Assembly: GCF_000025265.1 (NCBI RefSeq) | Contig: NC_013739.1 | Coordinates: 3,830,001 to 3,894,000, forward strand | Length of the DNA stretch: 64,000 bases | Direction of reading: 5' to 3' | From: Conexibacter woesei DSM 14684 | GTDB taxonomy: Bacteria; Actinomycetota; Thermoleophilia; Solirubrobacterales; Solirubrobacteraceae | In this document: positions 50,853 through 60,378 of the stretch, piece after piece | Numbering within the stretch: the stretch's first letter is position 1 | How the letters are laid out: every line of letters begins with the position of its first letter | Notes under the pieces: generated by a model | Database searches by the model: none | What the model was told of the DNA's origin: nothing | The model's input: the letters and a program-made list of their open reading frames with translations, nothing else | Made by a program: the position numbers and the translations under genes

Positions 50853-53693
50853 GTGAGCGCGCTGCTCGAACGCGAGCGCGAGCTGGCCGAGCTCGACGCC
50901 GCGATCGAACAGGTCCGCCGCGGGAGCGGCCGCCTCGTGGTGTTCGAGGCGCACGCCGGGCTGGGCAAGACTGAGCTGCTCCGGGCAGCGAGCGCGGCAG
51001 CGGCGGACGCCGCCCTGCGGGTTCTGTCTGCGCGCGCGACCGAGCTGGAGCGGCACTTCCCGTTCGCGCTCGTCCGTCAGCTGTTCGGGCTGCCGCTGAA
51101 GGCGATGCCGGCGCGCGAGCGCGAGGCGTTGTTCGACGGAGCGGGAGGTGCAGCGCGCAGCGCGGTCGGTCTGCCCCACGACGACCCGAACGCGGTCCGG
51201 ACCCCCGACGCCTTCGCCGTGCTCAACGGGCTCTATTGGCTGACTGCGGGCCTGGCCGAGCACCAGCCGCTGCTGCTCGCGATCGACGACGCGCACTGGG
51301 CCGACTCCGCCTCGCTCGACTATCTCGGATTCTTGGCGCCGCGACTCGACGAGCTCGGTGTGCTGGTGGTGGTCGCCTGCCGCCCTGACCAGCCGGACGC
51401 GAGCAGCGGCGTCGCGCGGCTCGCGACGGACACGGCCGCACGACGGTTGACGCCGTCCGCGCTCAGTCCCGGCGCCACCGCCGCCCTGCTCGGCGCCGAG
51501 CTCGGCGCCCCGCCGGCGGTCGAGCTCGTCACCGCCTGCCACGACGTCAGCCGGGGCAACCCGTTCTTCCTCCGCGAGCTCGCGCGCACGCTCGTCGCAC
51601 GTGAGCCGAGCAGCGAGACCGACGAGGTGGCCTTGGTGCGCGAGCTGGCGCCCGAGCGCGTCACCCGCACGATCGTGCTGCGCATCTCGCGGCTCACGCC
51701 GCACGCCCGCGCGGTCGCGCGTGCAGTCGCGGTGCTTGGCGACGGCAGCGACCACCGTCTCGTCGCGGCCCTCGCCGGCCTCCACGCCGACGCGGCGTCA
51801 CGCGGGGCAGACGAGCTGCGGAACGCGGCCATCCTCGACGACGATCCCTCGTTGCGCTTCATCCACCCGCTCGTGCGCACCGTGCTGCACGCCGACCTGC
51901 CCGCCGGCGAGCGTTCCGCCGCGCACGCCCGCGCGGCGGCGCTGCTGCGCAGCCGCGACGCCGGCCCGGAGCAGGTCGCCGCGCAGCTGCTCGCCGCCGA
52001 GCCGCAGGGGCGACGCGAGAACGTCGAGACGCTGCTGGACGCCGGCCGGCGGGCACTCGCAAGCGGCGCGCCCCGTTCCGCGGTCGCCTACCTGACGCGC
52101 GCGCTCGACGAGCCTCCGCCGGCGGAGCTGCGCGCCGCGGTGCTGAGCCTGCTCGTGAACGCGAGCATCCGGGCGGCGGACCATGACAGCTTCGCTGCGA
52201 TCGAGCCGCTCGTGCTCGCCGAGATCGCGCGCGATCCCGACCTGCTGAGCCGTTGGGCGCCGAAGGTCTCGCTGTGGATGACCCTCAACGGTCGCATCGA
52301 CAGCGCGATCGCGCTGTTGACGGAGGCGATCGACGCCGCCGCGCGCGCAGGGGACGTCGAGCGAGCGTTCCAGCTCGAAGCGACGCTCAGCATGGCGGGC
52401 CAGCTGTCGCCTGACGCGATACGCGCGCGCCTGGCCCGGTACGACGGCCGGATCGCCCCCGGCAGCGCGACCGACCGTCTCGCGTTGACGTTCGCCGCGC
52501 TGGAGAGCGTGTTCACGGCGGACGCGACGACCGCCGTCGGACTGGTGAGACGGGCGCTCGACGGGGGCAGCATCTTCGCCTTGAAGCCGGACATCCTCGC
52601 CCCCGCCAACGTGGTGGTCGTGCTCCTGCTCGCCGACGAGCTCGACCTGGCCCGGCACGTCGCCGCGCAGGCGCTCGAGGTCGCGCACGAGCGCGATGCG
52701 ACCCCTGCGCTGATCGGCACGTGCCTGCTGAGCGGGTTCGTGGCCGTCGCGCGCGGCGACCTCGCAGCGGCGGAGGCGGACTTCCGTCAAGGGCTCGACC
52801 TCGCGCGCGCCGCGCGGCTGCTGGCCGCCCTGCCCGTGCTCGTGGGGATGCTCGTCCTCGTGCTGACCCAGCGCGGTGAGCTGCAGGCGGCTGCCGCCGA
52901 GCTGGACGGAAGCGGCCTGACGGGCCCGGTCCCCGACATGCTCTGGCTCGCTCCGATCCTCTACGCGCGCGGTCTGCTGCGGCTCGCGGAGAGCCGCTAC
53001 GAGGAGGCCGCCGCGGATCTGCTCGAGCTGTCCGCGCGGCGCGAGCGGTGGGGAATGGGCGGGAGCCCGGGCCTGGCGGCCGGACTCGGCGCCGCTCGCG
53101 CGCTTGCGGCGCTCGGCGACCGCGAGCAGGCGCGTGCCGTCGCGGAGTCCGAGCTCGCCCGCGCCCGGCGCTGGGGCGCGCCGAGCGCGGTCGCGAACGC
53201 GCAGGGCACGCTGGGGCTGACGATCGGCGGACCGGCCGGCCTCGCCTTGCTCGAAGAGGCCGTGGCCGTGCTCGACGGCTCCCCCGCCCTGCTGGTGCGG
53301 GCGCACGCCCTCGGCGAGCTCGGTGCGGCGCTGCGACGCTCCAACCGCCGAGCCGACGCACGGGCGCCGCTGCGCGAGGCGCTGGCGCTCGCACGCCGCT
53401 GCGGCGCGACAGGCCTCGCCAAGCAGGTCCACGACGAGCTGCGGGCCAGCGGAGAGACCGTTCGGCGCTACACGCCGATCGGCGTCGAGTCGCTCACTCC
53501 CAGCGAACGGCGTGTGGCCGAGCTTGCGGCCGGCGAGCTGACCAACCGCCAGATCGCGCAGTCGCTGTTCCTCACCGTCAAGACGATCGAGAGCCACCTC
53601 GCGGCCGCGTACGACAAGCTCGGCATCCAGTCGCGCCGCCAGCTCGCCGACGCGCTCGATCCCCTGCCCGATCGCACCCAACCCGCCGTCTGA
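50853..53693 (+). CDS. Large LuxR-family ATPase regulator (LAL/MalT type)
   Basis: 946 residues, GTG start. Walker A AHAGLGKTE at 33-41, Walker B LLLAIDDAHWAD, an AAA-type STAND core to about residue 400, a long TPR-like helical middle and a C-terminal LuxR HTH (TPSERRVAELAAGELTNRQI, TVKTIESHLAAAYDKLGI). Such proteins are ATP-dependent activators switched by a small ligand or partner. CGT and CGA arginine codons are common, unlike the AGA-rich neighbours. No target is obvious; its neighbours are convergent or divergent genes. Confidence 0.93.
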   Translation: MSALLERERELAELDAAIEQVRRGSGRLVVFEAHAGLGKTELLRAASAAAADAALRVLSARATELERHFPFALVRQLFGLPLKAMPAREREALFDGAGGAARSAVGLPHDDPNAVRTPDAFAVLNGLYWLTAGLAEHQPLLLAIDDAHWADSASLDYLGFLAPRLDELGVLVVVACRPDQPDASSGVARLATDTAARRLTPSALSPGATAALLGAELGAPPAVELVTACHDVSRGNPFFLRELARTLVAREPSSETDEVALVRELAPERVTRTIVLRISRLTPHARAVARAVAVLGDGSDHRLVAALAGLHADAASRGADELRNAAILDDDPSLRFIHPLVRTVLHADLPAGERSAAHARAAALLRSRDAGPEQVAAQLLAAEPQGRRENVETLLDAGRRALASGAPRSAVAYLTRALDEPPPAELRAAVLSLLVNASIRAADHDSFAAIEPLVLAEIARDPDLLSRWAPKVSLWMTLNGRIDSAIALLTEAIDAAARAGDVERAFQLEATLSMAGQLSPDAIRARLARYDGRIAPGSATDRLALTFAALESVFTADATTAVGLVRRALDGGSIFALKPDILAPANVVVVLLLADELDLARHVAAQALEVAHERDATPALIGTCLLSGFVAVARGDLAAAEADFRQGLDLARAARLLAALPVLVGMLVLVLTQRGELQAAAAELDGSGLTGPVPDMLWLAPILYARGLLRLAESRYEEAAADLLELSARRERWGMGGSPGLAAGLGAARALAALGDREQARAVAESELARARRWGAPSAVANAQGTLGLTIGGPAGLALLEEAVAVLDGSPALLVRAHALGELGAALRRSNRRADARAPLREALALARRCGATGLAKQVHDELRASGETVRRYTPIGVESLTPSERRVAELAAGELTNRQIAQSLFLTVKTIESHLAAAYDKLGIQSRRQLADALDPLPDRTQPAV

Positions 53694-53712
53694 GGCGGCG
53701 AGCTGCCCCCGG

Positions 53713-54414
53713 TCAGGCGCCGCCGCCGCGCGGCGGCTGCCCCTCCTCGGGCGGGAAGCGCGCCTCGGCGTCGGCGGCGACGCCGCTCAGCTGGTCGGCC
53801 AGCTCCTTGGTGGCGTCGATCAGCCGCTGGCGCTCCTGCCACAGGCGCTCGATGTCGTCGTCGAGGCTGCGGACGCGCTCGACGGCGTCCGACTGCAGCT
53901 CGGCCGCCTCGCGCTCGGCGCGTTGGAGACGGTCGTCGGCCTTCGCGCGCGAGGTGGACGTCATCTCCTCGGCGGAGCGCTCGGCCTGCCGCAGGATCGC
54001 CGAGGTCTGCTCGCCGACGCGGTCGAGCGCCGCTCGCACGGCCTCGGTCGGGGAGGTGTTCTCCTCGAAGCGCGCGACGGTGCGCTCGACCGCCGCCACG
54101 TACGCGTCGACCGCGTGCGCGTCGTAGCCGCGCCACACCGTCTCGAAGGTGACGCCGCGCAGCGCCTCGATCTCGGGGTCGCGCGGCGGCTCGCGGCGGG
54201 TGGCCGCCTCCGCCTCGACCGCCGCGAACGCCTCCGTCGCGCCGAGGTAGCCCAGCTCGCCCTCGCTCTCGCTCTCGTCCTCGCTCTCCGCGGACGGCGC
54301 GCCGTCCGCGTCGACGTCGGGATCGAGATCGGGCTCGGGCTCCTGCTTGCGCGCGCCCGCGGGCGTGTGCGCCTGCGTCGGCTGCTCGTCGTCGTCGGTC
54401 GGATTCAGCGCCAT
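53713..54414 (-). CDS. DivIVA domain protein
   Basis: 233 residues. An acidic N-terminal tail (residues 1-60, with runs such as SEDESESEGE) is followed by the DivIVA-like segment FETVWRGYDAHAVDAYVAAV, a coiled coil through residue 215 and a short Pro/Gly tail. DivIVA proteins mark curved membrane and organise cell-wall growth. The acidic extension is unusual. Convergent with the LuxR regulator gene. Confidence 0.82.
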   Translation of the reverse strand: MALNPTDDDEQPTQAHTPAGARKQEPEPDLDPDVDADGAPSAESEDESESEGELGYLGATEAFAAVEAEAATRREPPRDPEIEALRGVTFETVWRGYDAHAVDAYVAAVERTVARFEENTSPTEAVRAALDRVGEQTSAILRQAERSAEEMTSTSRAKADDRLQRAEREAAELQSDAVERVRSLDDDIERLWQERQRLIDATKELADQLSGVAADAEARFPPEEGQPPRGGGA

Positions 54415-54575
54415 GCTCGCGTGGTGCCCGCGGCGAAGCCGCCGCTAACGTCGCCGGCCGCACTGCAACGCCCCTGCCGGCGGCGCGTGTACGCCGACCC
54501 GAGGTGTAGCGGCGGACGCCGCGCTCCGGTACGGTCACATTTCCAGGTCTGGAGCAATCGGGGGATCGGGGCGTC

Positions 54576-55175
54576 GTGTCGGTACAGAACGTGGTGTTGG
54601 GGCAGCTGGTACGGCGAAGGGGCTACGGCTACGAGCTGCGCGATCGGCTCAGAGAGCTGTTCTCCGACGTCCTCGGACTGTCTGACACCGCAGTCTATCC
54701 GGCGCTCGAGGCGCTCGAACGCAAGGGCCTGATCGTCGAGGTGGAGCGCGAGCCGGCACGGCGCGAGGAGCGCTGGTCGAACCCCCGCGTCGTCTACGAG
54801 GCGACTCCGGAGGGACGCAGCCACTTCCGCCGCTGGATGGCCGAGCCGGCGAGAAAGGCTCCCCTGCGCGAGGAACTGCACATGAAGCTGATGATCGCCG
54901 AGCCCGAGGACGTGCCGGCGCTGATCGAGGCGCTGCGCAAGGTCGAGGACGAGTGCCGCGCCCAGCTGCGCAAGATCATCGAGCACCCGCTCGACGCCGA
55001 CCGCAATCCGCGCGCGCAGACGCCGGCGTTCGGCCCCACGCTCGTCCAGGACGGCGTGATCTCGCACCTGCAGACGACGATGGAGTGGGCGCAGCGGTCG
55101 CGCAGCGCGCTGCTCCAGCACTCCGAGCGGTCGACCGCGGGCGCCGCAGCCGGCGCGCGACGCAACCGGCCGTAG
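54576..55175 (+). CDS. PadR family transcriptional regulator
   Basis: 199 residues from GTG 54576. Winged helix VVLGQLVRRRGYGYELRDRL, LGLSDTAVYPALEALERKGL and VVYEATPEGRSHFRRWM, then the PadR C-terminal helical dimer domain. Members often control transporter genes; here it is 7 bp upstream of an ABC transporter operon. Confidence 0.92.
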   Translation: MSVQNVVLGQLVRRRGYGYELRDRLRELFSDVLGLSDTAVYPALEALERKGLIVEVEREPARREERWSNPRVVYEATPEGRSHFRRWMAEPARKAPLREELHMKLMIAEPEDVPALIEALRKVEDECRAQLRKIIEHPLDADRNPRAQTPAFGPTLVQDGVISHLQTTMEWAQRSRSALLQHSERSTAGAAAGARRNRP

Positions 55176-55182
55176 CGTTCGG

Positions 55183-55917
55183 ATGCCGCTCTCCTTCGAG
55201 CACGTCGCCAAGACGCACTGGGTCGGCCCGTACGAGAAGCCGACGCTGGTCGACGTCTCGCTCACGCTCGGCGTCGGCGACTTCGTCGCCGTCTGGGGCG
55301 CGCAGCGCTCGGGCAAGTCGACGCTGCTGCGGCTCGCCGCCGGCCTCGAGCTTGCCGACGCCGGCAGCGTGCGCTTCGACGGCGTCGACCTCGCGGCGCT
55401 GCCGAGAGCGGCGCGCGGCCGGCTGCGCCTCGAGCAGATCGGCCTGGTCCAGGCCGACGGCCCGCAGAGCGCGGAGTTCAGCATGCTCGACTACGTCGCG
55501 CTGCCCTTGCTGAAGCGCTGCACGCGCAGCGAGGCGCGCACGCGTGCGATGGCGACGCTCTCGCGCGTCGGCGTCGCCGAGTGCCGTGACGCGAAGTGGC
55601 GCCACCTCTCCGACGGCGAGCGCACGCTCGCGAGCCTCGCCCACGGCCTCGTGCGCGAGCCGCGGCTGCTGCTCGTCGACGACCCCACCGCCGGGCTCGA
55701 CGCGCTCCAGCAGAAGCAGGTCGTCGAACTGCTGCGGACCGCCGCCGCCGAGGCCGGCGTCGCCGTGCTGATGACCTCCTGCGTGCTGTCCGCGACCACC
55801 CGCGCCCATGCCGCCTTCACCCTCGGCGACGGCCGCCTGGAGCCGGTCATCGACCCGGCGACGGCGTCCGGCACGGTGATCGAGTTCCCCGGCGGCGGCG
55901 ACCAGCAGACGGCATAG
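55183..55917 (+). CDS. ABC transporter ATP-binding protein, degenerate
   Basis: 244 residues. Walker A GAQRSGKST (39-47) and signature LSDGER are present. Walker B ends LLLVDDPTAG with Asp where the catalytic Glu should be, and the switch His is missing (VLMTSCVLSA in place of the usual TH). The second site of a heterodimer is therefore probably non-hydrolytic. MacB/LolD type by similarity. Directly abuts the next ATPase gene. Confidence 0.88.
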   Translation: MPLSFEHVAKTHWVGPYEKPTLVDVSLTLGVGDFVAVWGAQRSGKSTLLRLAAGLELADAGSVRFDGVDLAALPRAARGRLRLEQIGLVQADGPQSAEFSMLDYVALPLLKRCTRSEARTRAMATLSRVGVAECRDAKWRHLSDGERTLASLAHGLVREPRLLLVDDPTAGLDALQQKQVVELLRTAAAEAGVAVLMTSCVLSATTRAHAAFTLGDGRLEPVIDPATASGTVIEFPGGGDQQTA

Positions 55918-56607
55918 GTGCTCGAACTCAGGCAGGTCGCGAAGCAGTTCGCCGCCCCCGGCGGCGAGATCGTCCGTGCGGTCGACGACGTCACGGTCAC
56001 GATCGAGCGCGGGGAGATCGTCGCGCTGTACGGCCCGAGCGGATCGGGCAAGACGACGGTGCTGAAGATCGTCGCGGCGCTGCTCAGACCCGATCACGGC
56101 ACCGTCCACGTCGGTGGGCGCGACGTCGCGGAGCTGTCAGCGCGCGAGGCCGCCCGGTATCGCCTGCACGAGGTCGGTTTCATCCGCCAGCTGCCCGACT
56201 TCGTCCCCGGCGCCTCGGCGATCGACAACGCGGCGCTGAAGCTGTTCGACGACCTCCGCGCGCGCGACGCGCGCAGACGCGTCGAGCCGCTGCTGGCGCG
56301 GCTCGGGCTCGCGGGCCGCCTGCGGCACCGTGCTGAGCAGCTCTCGACAGGTGAGCGCCAACGGGTGCTGATCGCCCGCGCGCTCTCGACCGATCCGACC
56401 GTCCTCCTCGCCGACGAGCCGACCGGCAGCCTCGACAGCCGCCGCAGCCGTGACGTGCTCGACCTGCTGCGCCAGCTCAGCCACGAGCACGACGTCGCGA
56501 CCCTGCTCGTGACCCACGACCCCCAGGCGGTCTCGTACGCGGACCGCGCACTCGAGCTGCACGACGGACGGCTGCGTTCCTACGTCATCGACGCGCCCGA
56601 CCGGTGA
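55918..56607 (+). CDS. ABC transporter ATP-binding protein, canonical
   Basis: 229 residues, GTG start immediately after the preceding TAG. Walker A GPSGSGKTT, signature LSTGERQRV, Walker B VLLADEPTGSLD and H-loop LVTHDP are all intact. It has the LolD/MacB layout. It would pair with the degenerate ATPase and the FtsX permease downstream. Confidence 0.94.
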   Translation: MLELRQVAKQFAAPGGEIVRAVDDVTVTIERGEIVALYGPSGSGKTTVLKIVAALLRPDHGTVHVGGRDVAELSAREAARYRLHEVGFIRQLPDFVPGASAIDNAALKLFDDLRARDARRRVEPLLARLGLAGRLRHRAEQLSTGERQRVLIARALSTDPTVLLADEPTGSLDSRRSRDVLDLLRQLSHEHDVATLLVTHDPQAVSYADRALELHDGRLRSYVIDAPDR

Positions 56608-59123
56608 AGCTGTCGAACGTCGCGGCCCTGTACGGCGCGCGCCTCCGCGCACGTGCCGGGCAGGAGCTGCTCGCGTTCCTCGGGATCGCCGTCGGAGTGT
56701 CGCTGTTGCTCGCTGCGCTCGTGGCGAACACGAGTCTCACCGCGTCCTTCCAGCGCATGACCGACGGGATCGTCGGTGACGCCCGGTTGCAGATGACCGC
56801 GCGCGGAGAGGGGTTCGACGACCGGCTCCTGCAGGAGGTTCAGCGACTGCCCGGCGTGAAGCTCGCCGCCGCCGTGCTCGAGGTCCGCGCCGAGGTGCAC
56901 GGGGGCGGACGCCGACGCTCCGTGCTGCTGATCGGCGCGACGCCGGAGTTCGCCCAGCTCCGTGGGAGACTCACCCACAGATTCTCGTCGGCCTATCTCG
57001 CGCGCGTGCAGGCGATCGGCCTGCCGAGCGCGCTGGCGGAAGGGCTGAACCTGGCGCTCGGCCAACAGGTACAGCTCGACATCGGTGGCCGGCAGGTCAC
57101 CGCTCCGCTGGGCGCGAAGCTCCAGGCGTCCGACGTCGGTGCGATCGTCGAGAGTCCGGTCGGGCTCGCGCCGCTCGAGTTCACGCAGCAGCTGAGCGGC
57201 CGAGAAGGCTTGATCACGCGGATCTCGGTCGTCCCGCACGCCGGTCGCGACGCGGAGGTCGACCGCGAGCTGAAGCGACTGGCCGCCGGTCGCGCGAACG
57301 TCCGGCCCGCCAACTTCGACGGCGCGCTCTTCAAGCAGGCCTCGCTTCCGACCAACCAGTCGACGGCGATGTTCTCGGTCTTCGGCGCGATGGTCGGCTT
57401 CCTGTTCGCATTCAGTGCCGTGCTCCTCACCGTGCCCCAGCGGCGGCGCCTCGTCGCAGACCTGCACATCGAGGGGTACGGGCCGGGCACCGCTATCAAG
57501 GTCCTGCTGTTCGACGCGGTGGTGCTCGGCGTCACGGCGTCAGCGTTCGGCGTGTTGGTCGGCGAGCAGATCTCCCGACACCTGTTCGACGAGACGCCGA
57601 GCTTCCTCTCGCTCGCGTTCACCTTCGGCACGACGCGCGTCGTCACCCCCACGAACGTGGCGTTCGCCGTCGCGGGCGGTGTCATCGCCAGCTGTCTCGC
57701 CGTCTTCGGGCCGACGGCGACGTCCGTCGTGCGCCGTGGAGGGAGCGCGGACGGGAGCGCCACGGCCACGAGCCTGCGCGCGCGGACCCCATGGCTCCTG
57801 ACCGGCGGAGGCGTCGCGCTCGCGACAGCGGTGCTGATCGCGATCTCGGCGCCGAGCTCGGCCGCGATCGGGATCGCCGGCCTCGCGATCCTCGCGGGTG
57901 CGATGCTGCTCCTGCTCAGTCCGCTGCTGCAGGGGCTCACCGACTGCCTCGATCGAATGCTGCGCAACTTCCGCGGCGTGGTGCCGTTCCTCGCCATCTC
58001 GGACCTTCGCGACCCCTCGACCCATGTGCGCTCGCTCGCGGTGCTCGCGACCGGCGCCATCGCGGTGTTCGGAAGCGTCGCTCTCCAGGGAGCCCACGCC
58101 GACCTGCTGCGCGGGCTCGATCGCACGTCCACCGAGATGACCCGCACAGGCGACGTCTGGATCGTGGCCAGGGGAAGAGCGAACCTGCTCGTCACCGTTC
58201 CGTTCAGACCACCTGCCATCGGGCCGGTCGAGGGAATCGACAGGATCGAGGAATATCGCGGTGGATTCCTCGACCTCGGCAATCGGCGTGTCTGGGTCGT
58301 CGGAACGCCCGCTGCCTCGCGCAGCCCGATAGGACCCGAGCAGATCCTGCGCGGAGATCTCGATCTGGCGACGCGTCGCATCCGTGCGGGCGGCTGGGCG
58401 GTCGTGTCCGAGAGCATCGCCCGCGACCGCGGAGTCGAGGTCGGCGACCCGATCACCCTGCCGTCGTCGGTTCCGACAACGTTGCGTGTCGCCGCCCTCT
58501 CGACGAACATGGGCTGGCCGCCCGGCGCGATCGTGATCAACGCCGACGACTACGCACGTGCGTGGGGTGATCGCGACGTCAGCGCGCTCCACGCGATGTT
58601 GGCGCCGGGCACCAGCTCCGCAGCAGGCGAACGCGCGCTGCAAAAGGCGCTCGGCCCCGAGTCGAGCTTGGTCACCGTGACGGCCGCCGACCGCGAGCGA
58701 GCGCTCAACTCGTCGAGCCGTCAAGGGCTCACCCGGCTCTCCCAGATCGCTGCACTCGTGCTCGTGTCCGCCGTCATCGCGATGGCCGCTGCGATGGCCG
58801 GCATGATCTGGCAGCGTCGCCGGTTCCTCGCCGCGATGAAGGTCGAGGGGTACGGAGCATCAGAGCTGTGGGGCTCCCTCGTGCTCGAAGCGGCAATCCT
58901 GATCGGCGCCGGCTGCGTCGTCGGCGCGATCTTCGGGTTGATCGGACAGCGTCTGTTGAGTCGCGCGCTGACCAGCGTCACAGGCTTTCCCGTCACGTAC
59001 TCGACGGCCGCGGGTGCTGCGCTCGTCAGCTGCCTTGCGGTCACTGGAGCCGCGCTTGCCATCGTCGCGTACTTCGGCCACCGCGCGTCGCGTGTCGCAC
59101 CGGAGAGTGGTCTCGCGGAATGA
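56604..59123 (+). CDS. FtsX-family ABC permease, duplicated type
   Basis: 839 residues, GTG start overlapping the previous stop. TM near 22-44, an extracytoplasmic MacB-PCD-like domain to about 250, TM block 250-370 (FSVFGAMVGFLFAFSAVLLT), another TM pair at about 395-450, a second extracytoplasmic domain (490-700) and three final TMs. Such permeases, with LolD-like ATPases, extract or transport lipophilic substrates or act as mechanotransmitters. Substrate unknown. Confidence 0.9.
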   Translation: MKLSNVAALYGARLRARAGQELLAFLGIAVGVSLLLAALVANTSLTASFQRMTDGIVGDARLQMTARGEGFDDRLLQEVQRLPGVKLAAAVLEVRAEVHGGGRRRSVLLIGATPEFAQLRGRLTHRFSSAYLARVQAIGLPSALAEGLNLALGQQVQLDIGGRQVTAPLGAKLQASDVGAIVESPVGLAPLEFTQQLSGREGLITRISVVPHAGRDAEVDRELKRLAAGRANVRPANFDGALFKQASLPTNQSTAMFSVFGAMVGFLFAFSAVLLTVPQRRRLVADLHIEGYGPGTAIKVLLFDAVVLGVTASAFGVLVGEQISRHLFDETPSFLSLAFTFGTTRVVTPTNVAFAVAGGVIASCLAVFGPTATSVVRRGGSADGSATATSLRARTPWLLTGGGVALATAVLIAISAPSSAAIGIAGLAILAGAMLLLLSPLLQGLTDCLDRMLRNFRGVVPFLAISDLRDPSTHVRSLAVLATGAIAVFGSVALQGAHADLLRGLDRTSTEMTRTGDVWIVARGRANLLVTVPFRPPAIGPVEGIDRIEEYRGGFLDLGNRRVWVVGTPAASRSPIGPEQILRGDLDLATRRIRAGGWAVVSESIARDRGVEVGDPITLPSSVPTTLRVAALSTNMGWPPGAIVINADDYARAWGDRDVSALHAMLAPGTSSAAGERALQKALGPESSLVTVTAADRERALNSSSRQGLTRLSQIAALVLVSAVIAMAAAMAGMIWQRRRFLAAMKVEGYGASELWGSLVLEAAILIGAGCVVGAIFGLIGQRLLSRALTSVTGFPVTYSTAAGAALVSCLAVTGAALAIVAYFGHRASRVAPESGLAE

Positions 59124-59168
59124 GGCGCACGGCCTGGGCTGCGCAGATACGCTGCCGCGCTGAGGGGG

Positions 59169-60278
59169 ATGCTCACCGAGGTCAAGGCCAACGCGATTCC
59201 GCTCACGCGGAGGCAGCTGCTGATGCTCTTCTCCGCCGTCGCTCGCGAGCTCGGTGGAGGTCTTCGCGCCGTGTCGCGCGAAGTCCAGCGCTGGCGGACT
59301 CGCGCCGACGCGATCCCGGACGCTGCGCTCCGGTCCGCCGCCCTCGACGCGCTTGACCACAAACGCGGCCACACCGACGGGGCGGCGCTGTTCTGGACGC
59401 TGCCTGTCCAACGGCACCCCAGGCTCCTGCAACTGCTCGTCGCCTACGAGCTGATCTGGGACTTTCTCGACAATCTCAGCGAGCAGCGAGCCACGGTCGA
59501 CCCGACCGACGACCGTCAGCTGTTCCTCGCGATCGCGGACGCGCTCGACCCGGCTCGACCGATCTCCGACTACTACCTGCACCACCCGTCGCGGGACGAC
59601 GGCGGCTACCTCGTTGCGCTCGTCAACGCCTGCCGCGAGCACTGCCGCGCACTGCCGGCGTTCGAGACCGTCCGACCGCTGCTGGCGAAGGAGGGCATGC
59701 GAGCGTCGGTGCTCGGGATCAACCACGACCCCGATCCCGAGCGTCGCGACGCCGCACTGCGCGCCTGGGTTGCGCGTGAGTTCCCCGGCGAGCACGAGCT
59801 GTGCTGGTACGAGCTGACGGCGGCCGCGAGCACGTCCCTGATGACGCATGCGCTGCTGGCGCTGGCTGCGGAGCCCGGGATCACGACGGAGGATGCGGAA
59901 GCGACCTACGCCGCGTACTTCCCTTGGCTGGGCCTCGCGGGGACGATGCTCGACAGCTACGTCGACGAAGCCGACGATCTCCAGGCGGGCGCGCACAGCT
60001 ACATCGCCCACTACCCTGACCGCGAGCTCGCAACGTCGCGGCTCTGCGAGAGCATCGACCGATCGGCTCGCGACGTGCTTGCGCTGCCGCACGGAGAGCG
60101 CCATGCCGTCCTGCTCAGCTGCATGATCGCGCTCTACCTCAGCAAGGACAGCGCTCGGGTGACTGCGCTGCAGCCGACGACACGGCAGATCGCACGGGCC
60201 GGCGGGTCGCTCCCGAAGCTGCTGCTGCCGGTCCTGCGGATCTGGCGCCTCTGCAACTCGCAGAGCTCGGCCACCTGA
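59169..60278 (+). CDS. DUF2600 family terpene synthase (YtpB-like)
   Basis: 369 residues. Resembles Bacillus YtpB, tetraprenyl-beta-curcumene synthase, a large class IB terpene synthase. The Asp-rich segment is LIWDFLDNLSE (95-105); further matches are DDGGYLVALVNACREH, CWYELTAAAS and YFPWLGLAGTMLDSYVDEADD. The substrate may be a long linear prenyl diphosphate. It is 45 bp after the FtsX permease gene on the same strand, probably the same transcript. No prenyltransferase is nearby. Confidence 0.88.
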   Translation: MLTEVKANAIPLTRRQLLMLFSAVARELGGGLRAVSREVQRWRTRADAIPDAALRSAALDALDHKRGHTDGAALFWTLPVQRHPRLLQLLVAYELIWDFLDNLSEQRATVDPTDDRQLFLAIADALDPARPISDYYLHHPSRDDGGYLVALVNACREHCRALPAFETVRPLLAKEGMRASVLGINHDPDPERRDAALRAWVAREFPGEHELCWYELTAAASTSLMTHALLALAAEPGITTEDAEATYAAYFPWLGLAGTMLDSYVDEADDLQAGAHSYIAHYPDRELATSRLCESIDRSARDVLALPHGERHAVLLSCMIALYLSKDSARVTALQPTTRQIARAGGSLPKLLLPVLRIWRLCNSQSSAT

Positions 60279-60378
60279 CGGCTGCGCGACCTCGGCCGAA
60301 CGCGTCCTGATCTCTGAGCGCTCAGCGCTAGGCCCTGGTCCGACACGGTCAATGCGCCATAACGTAGACATCGACCAC

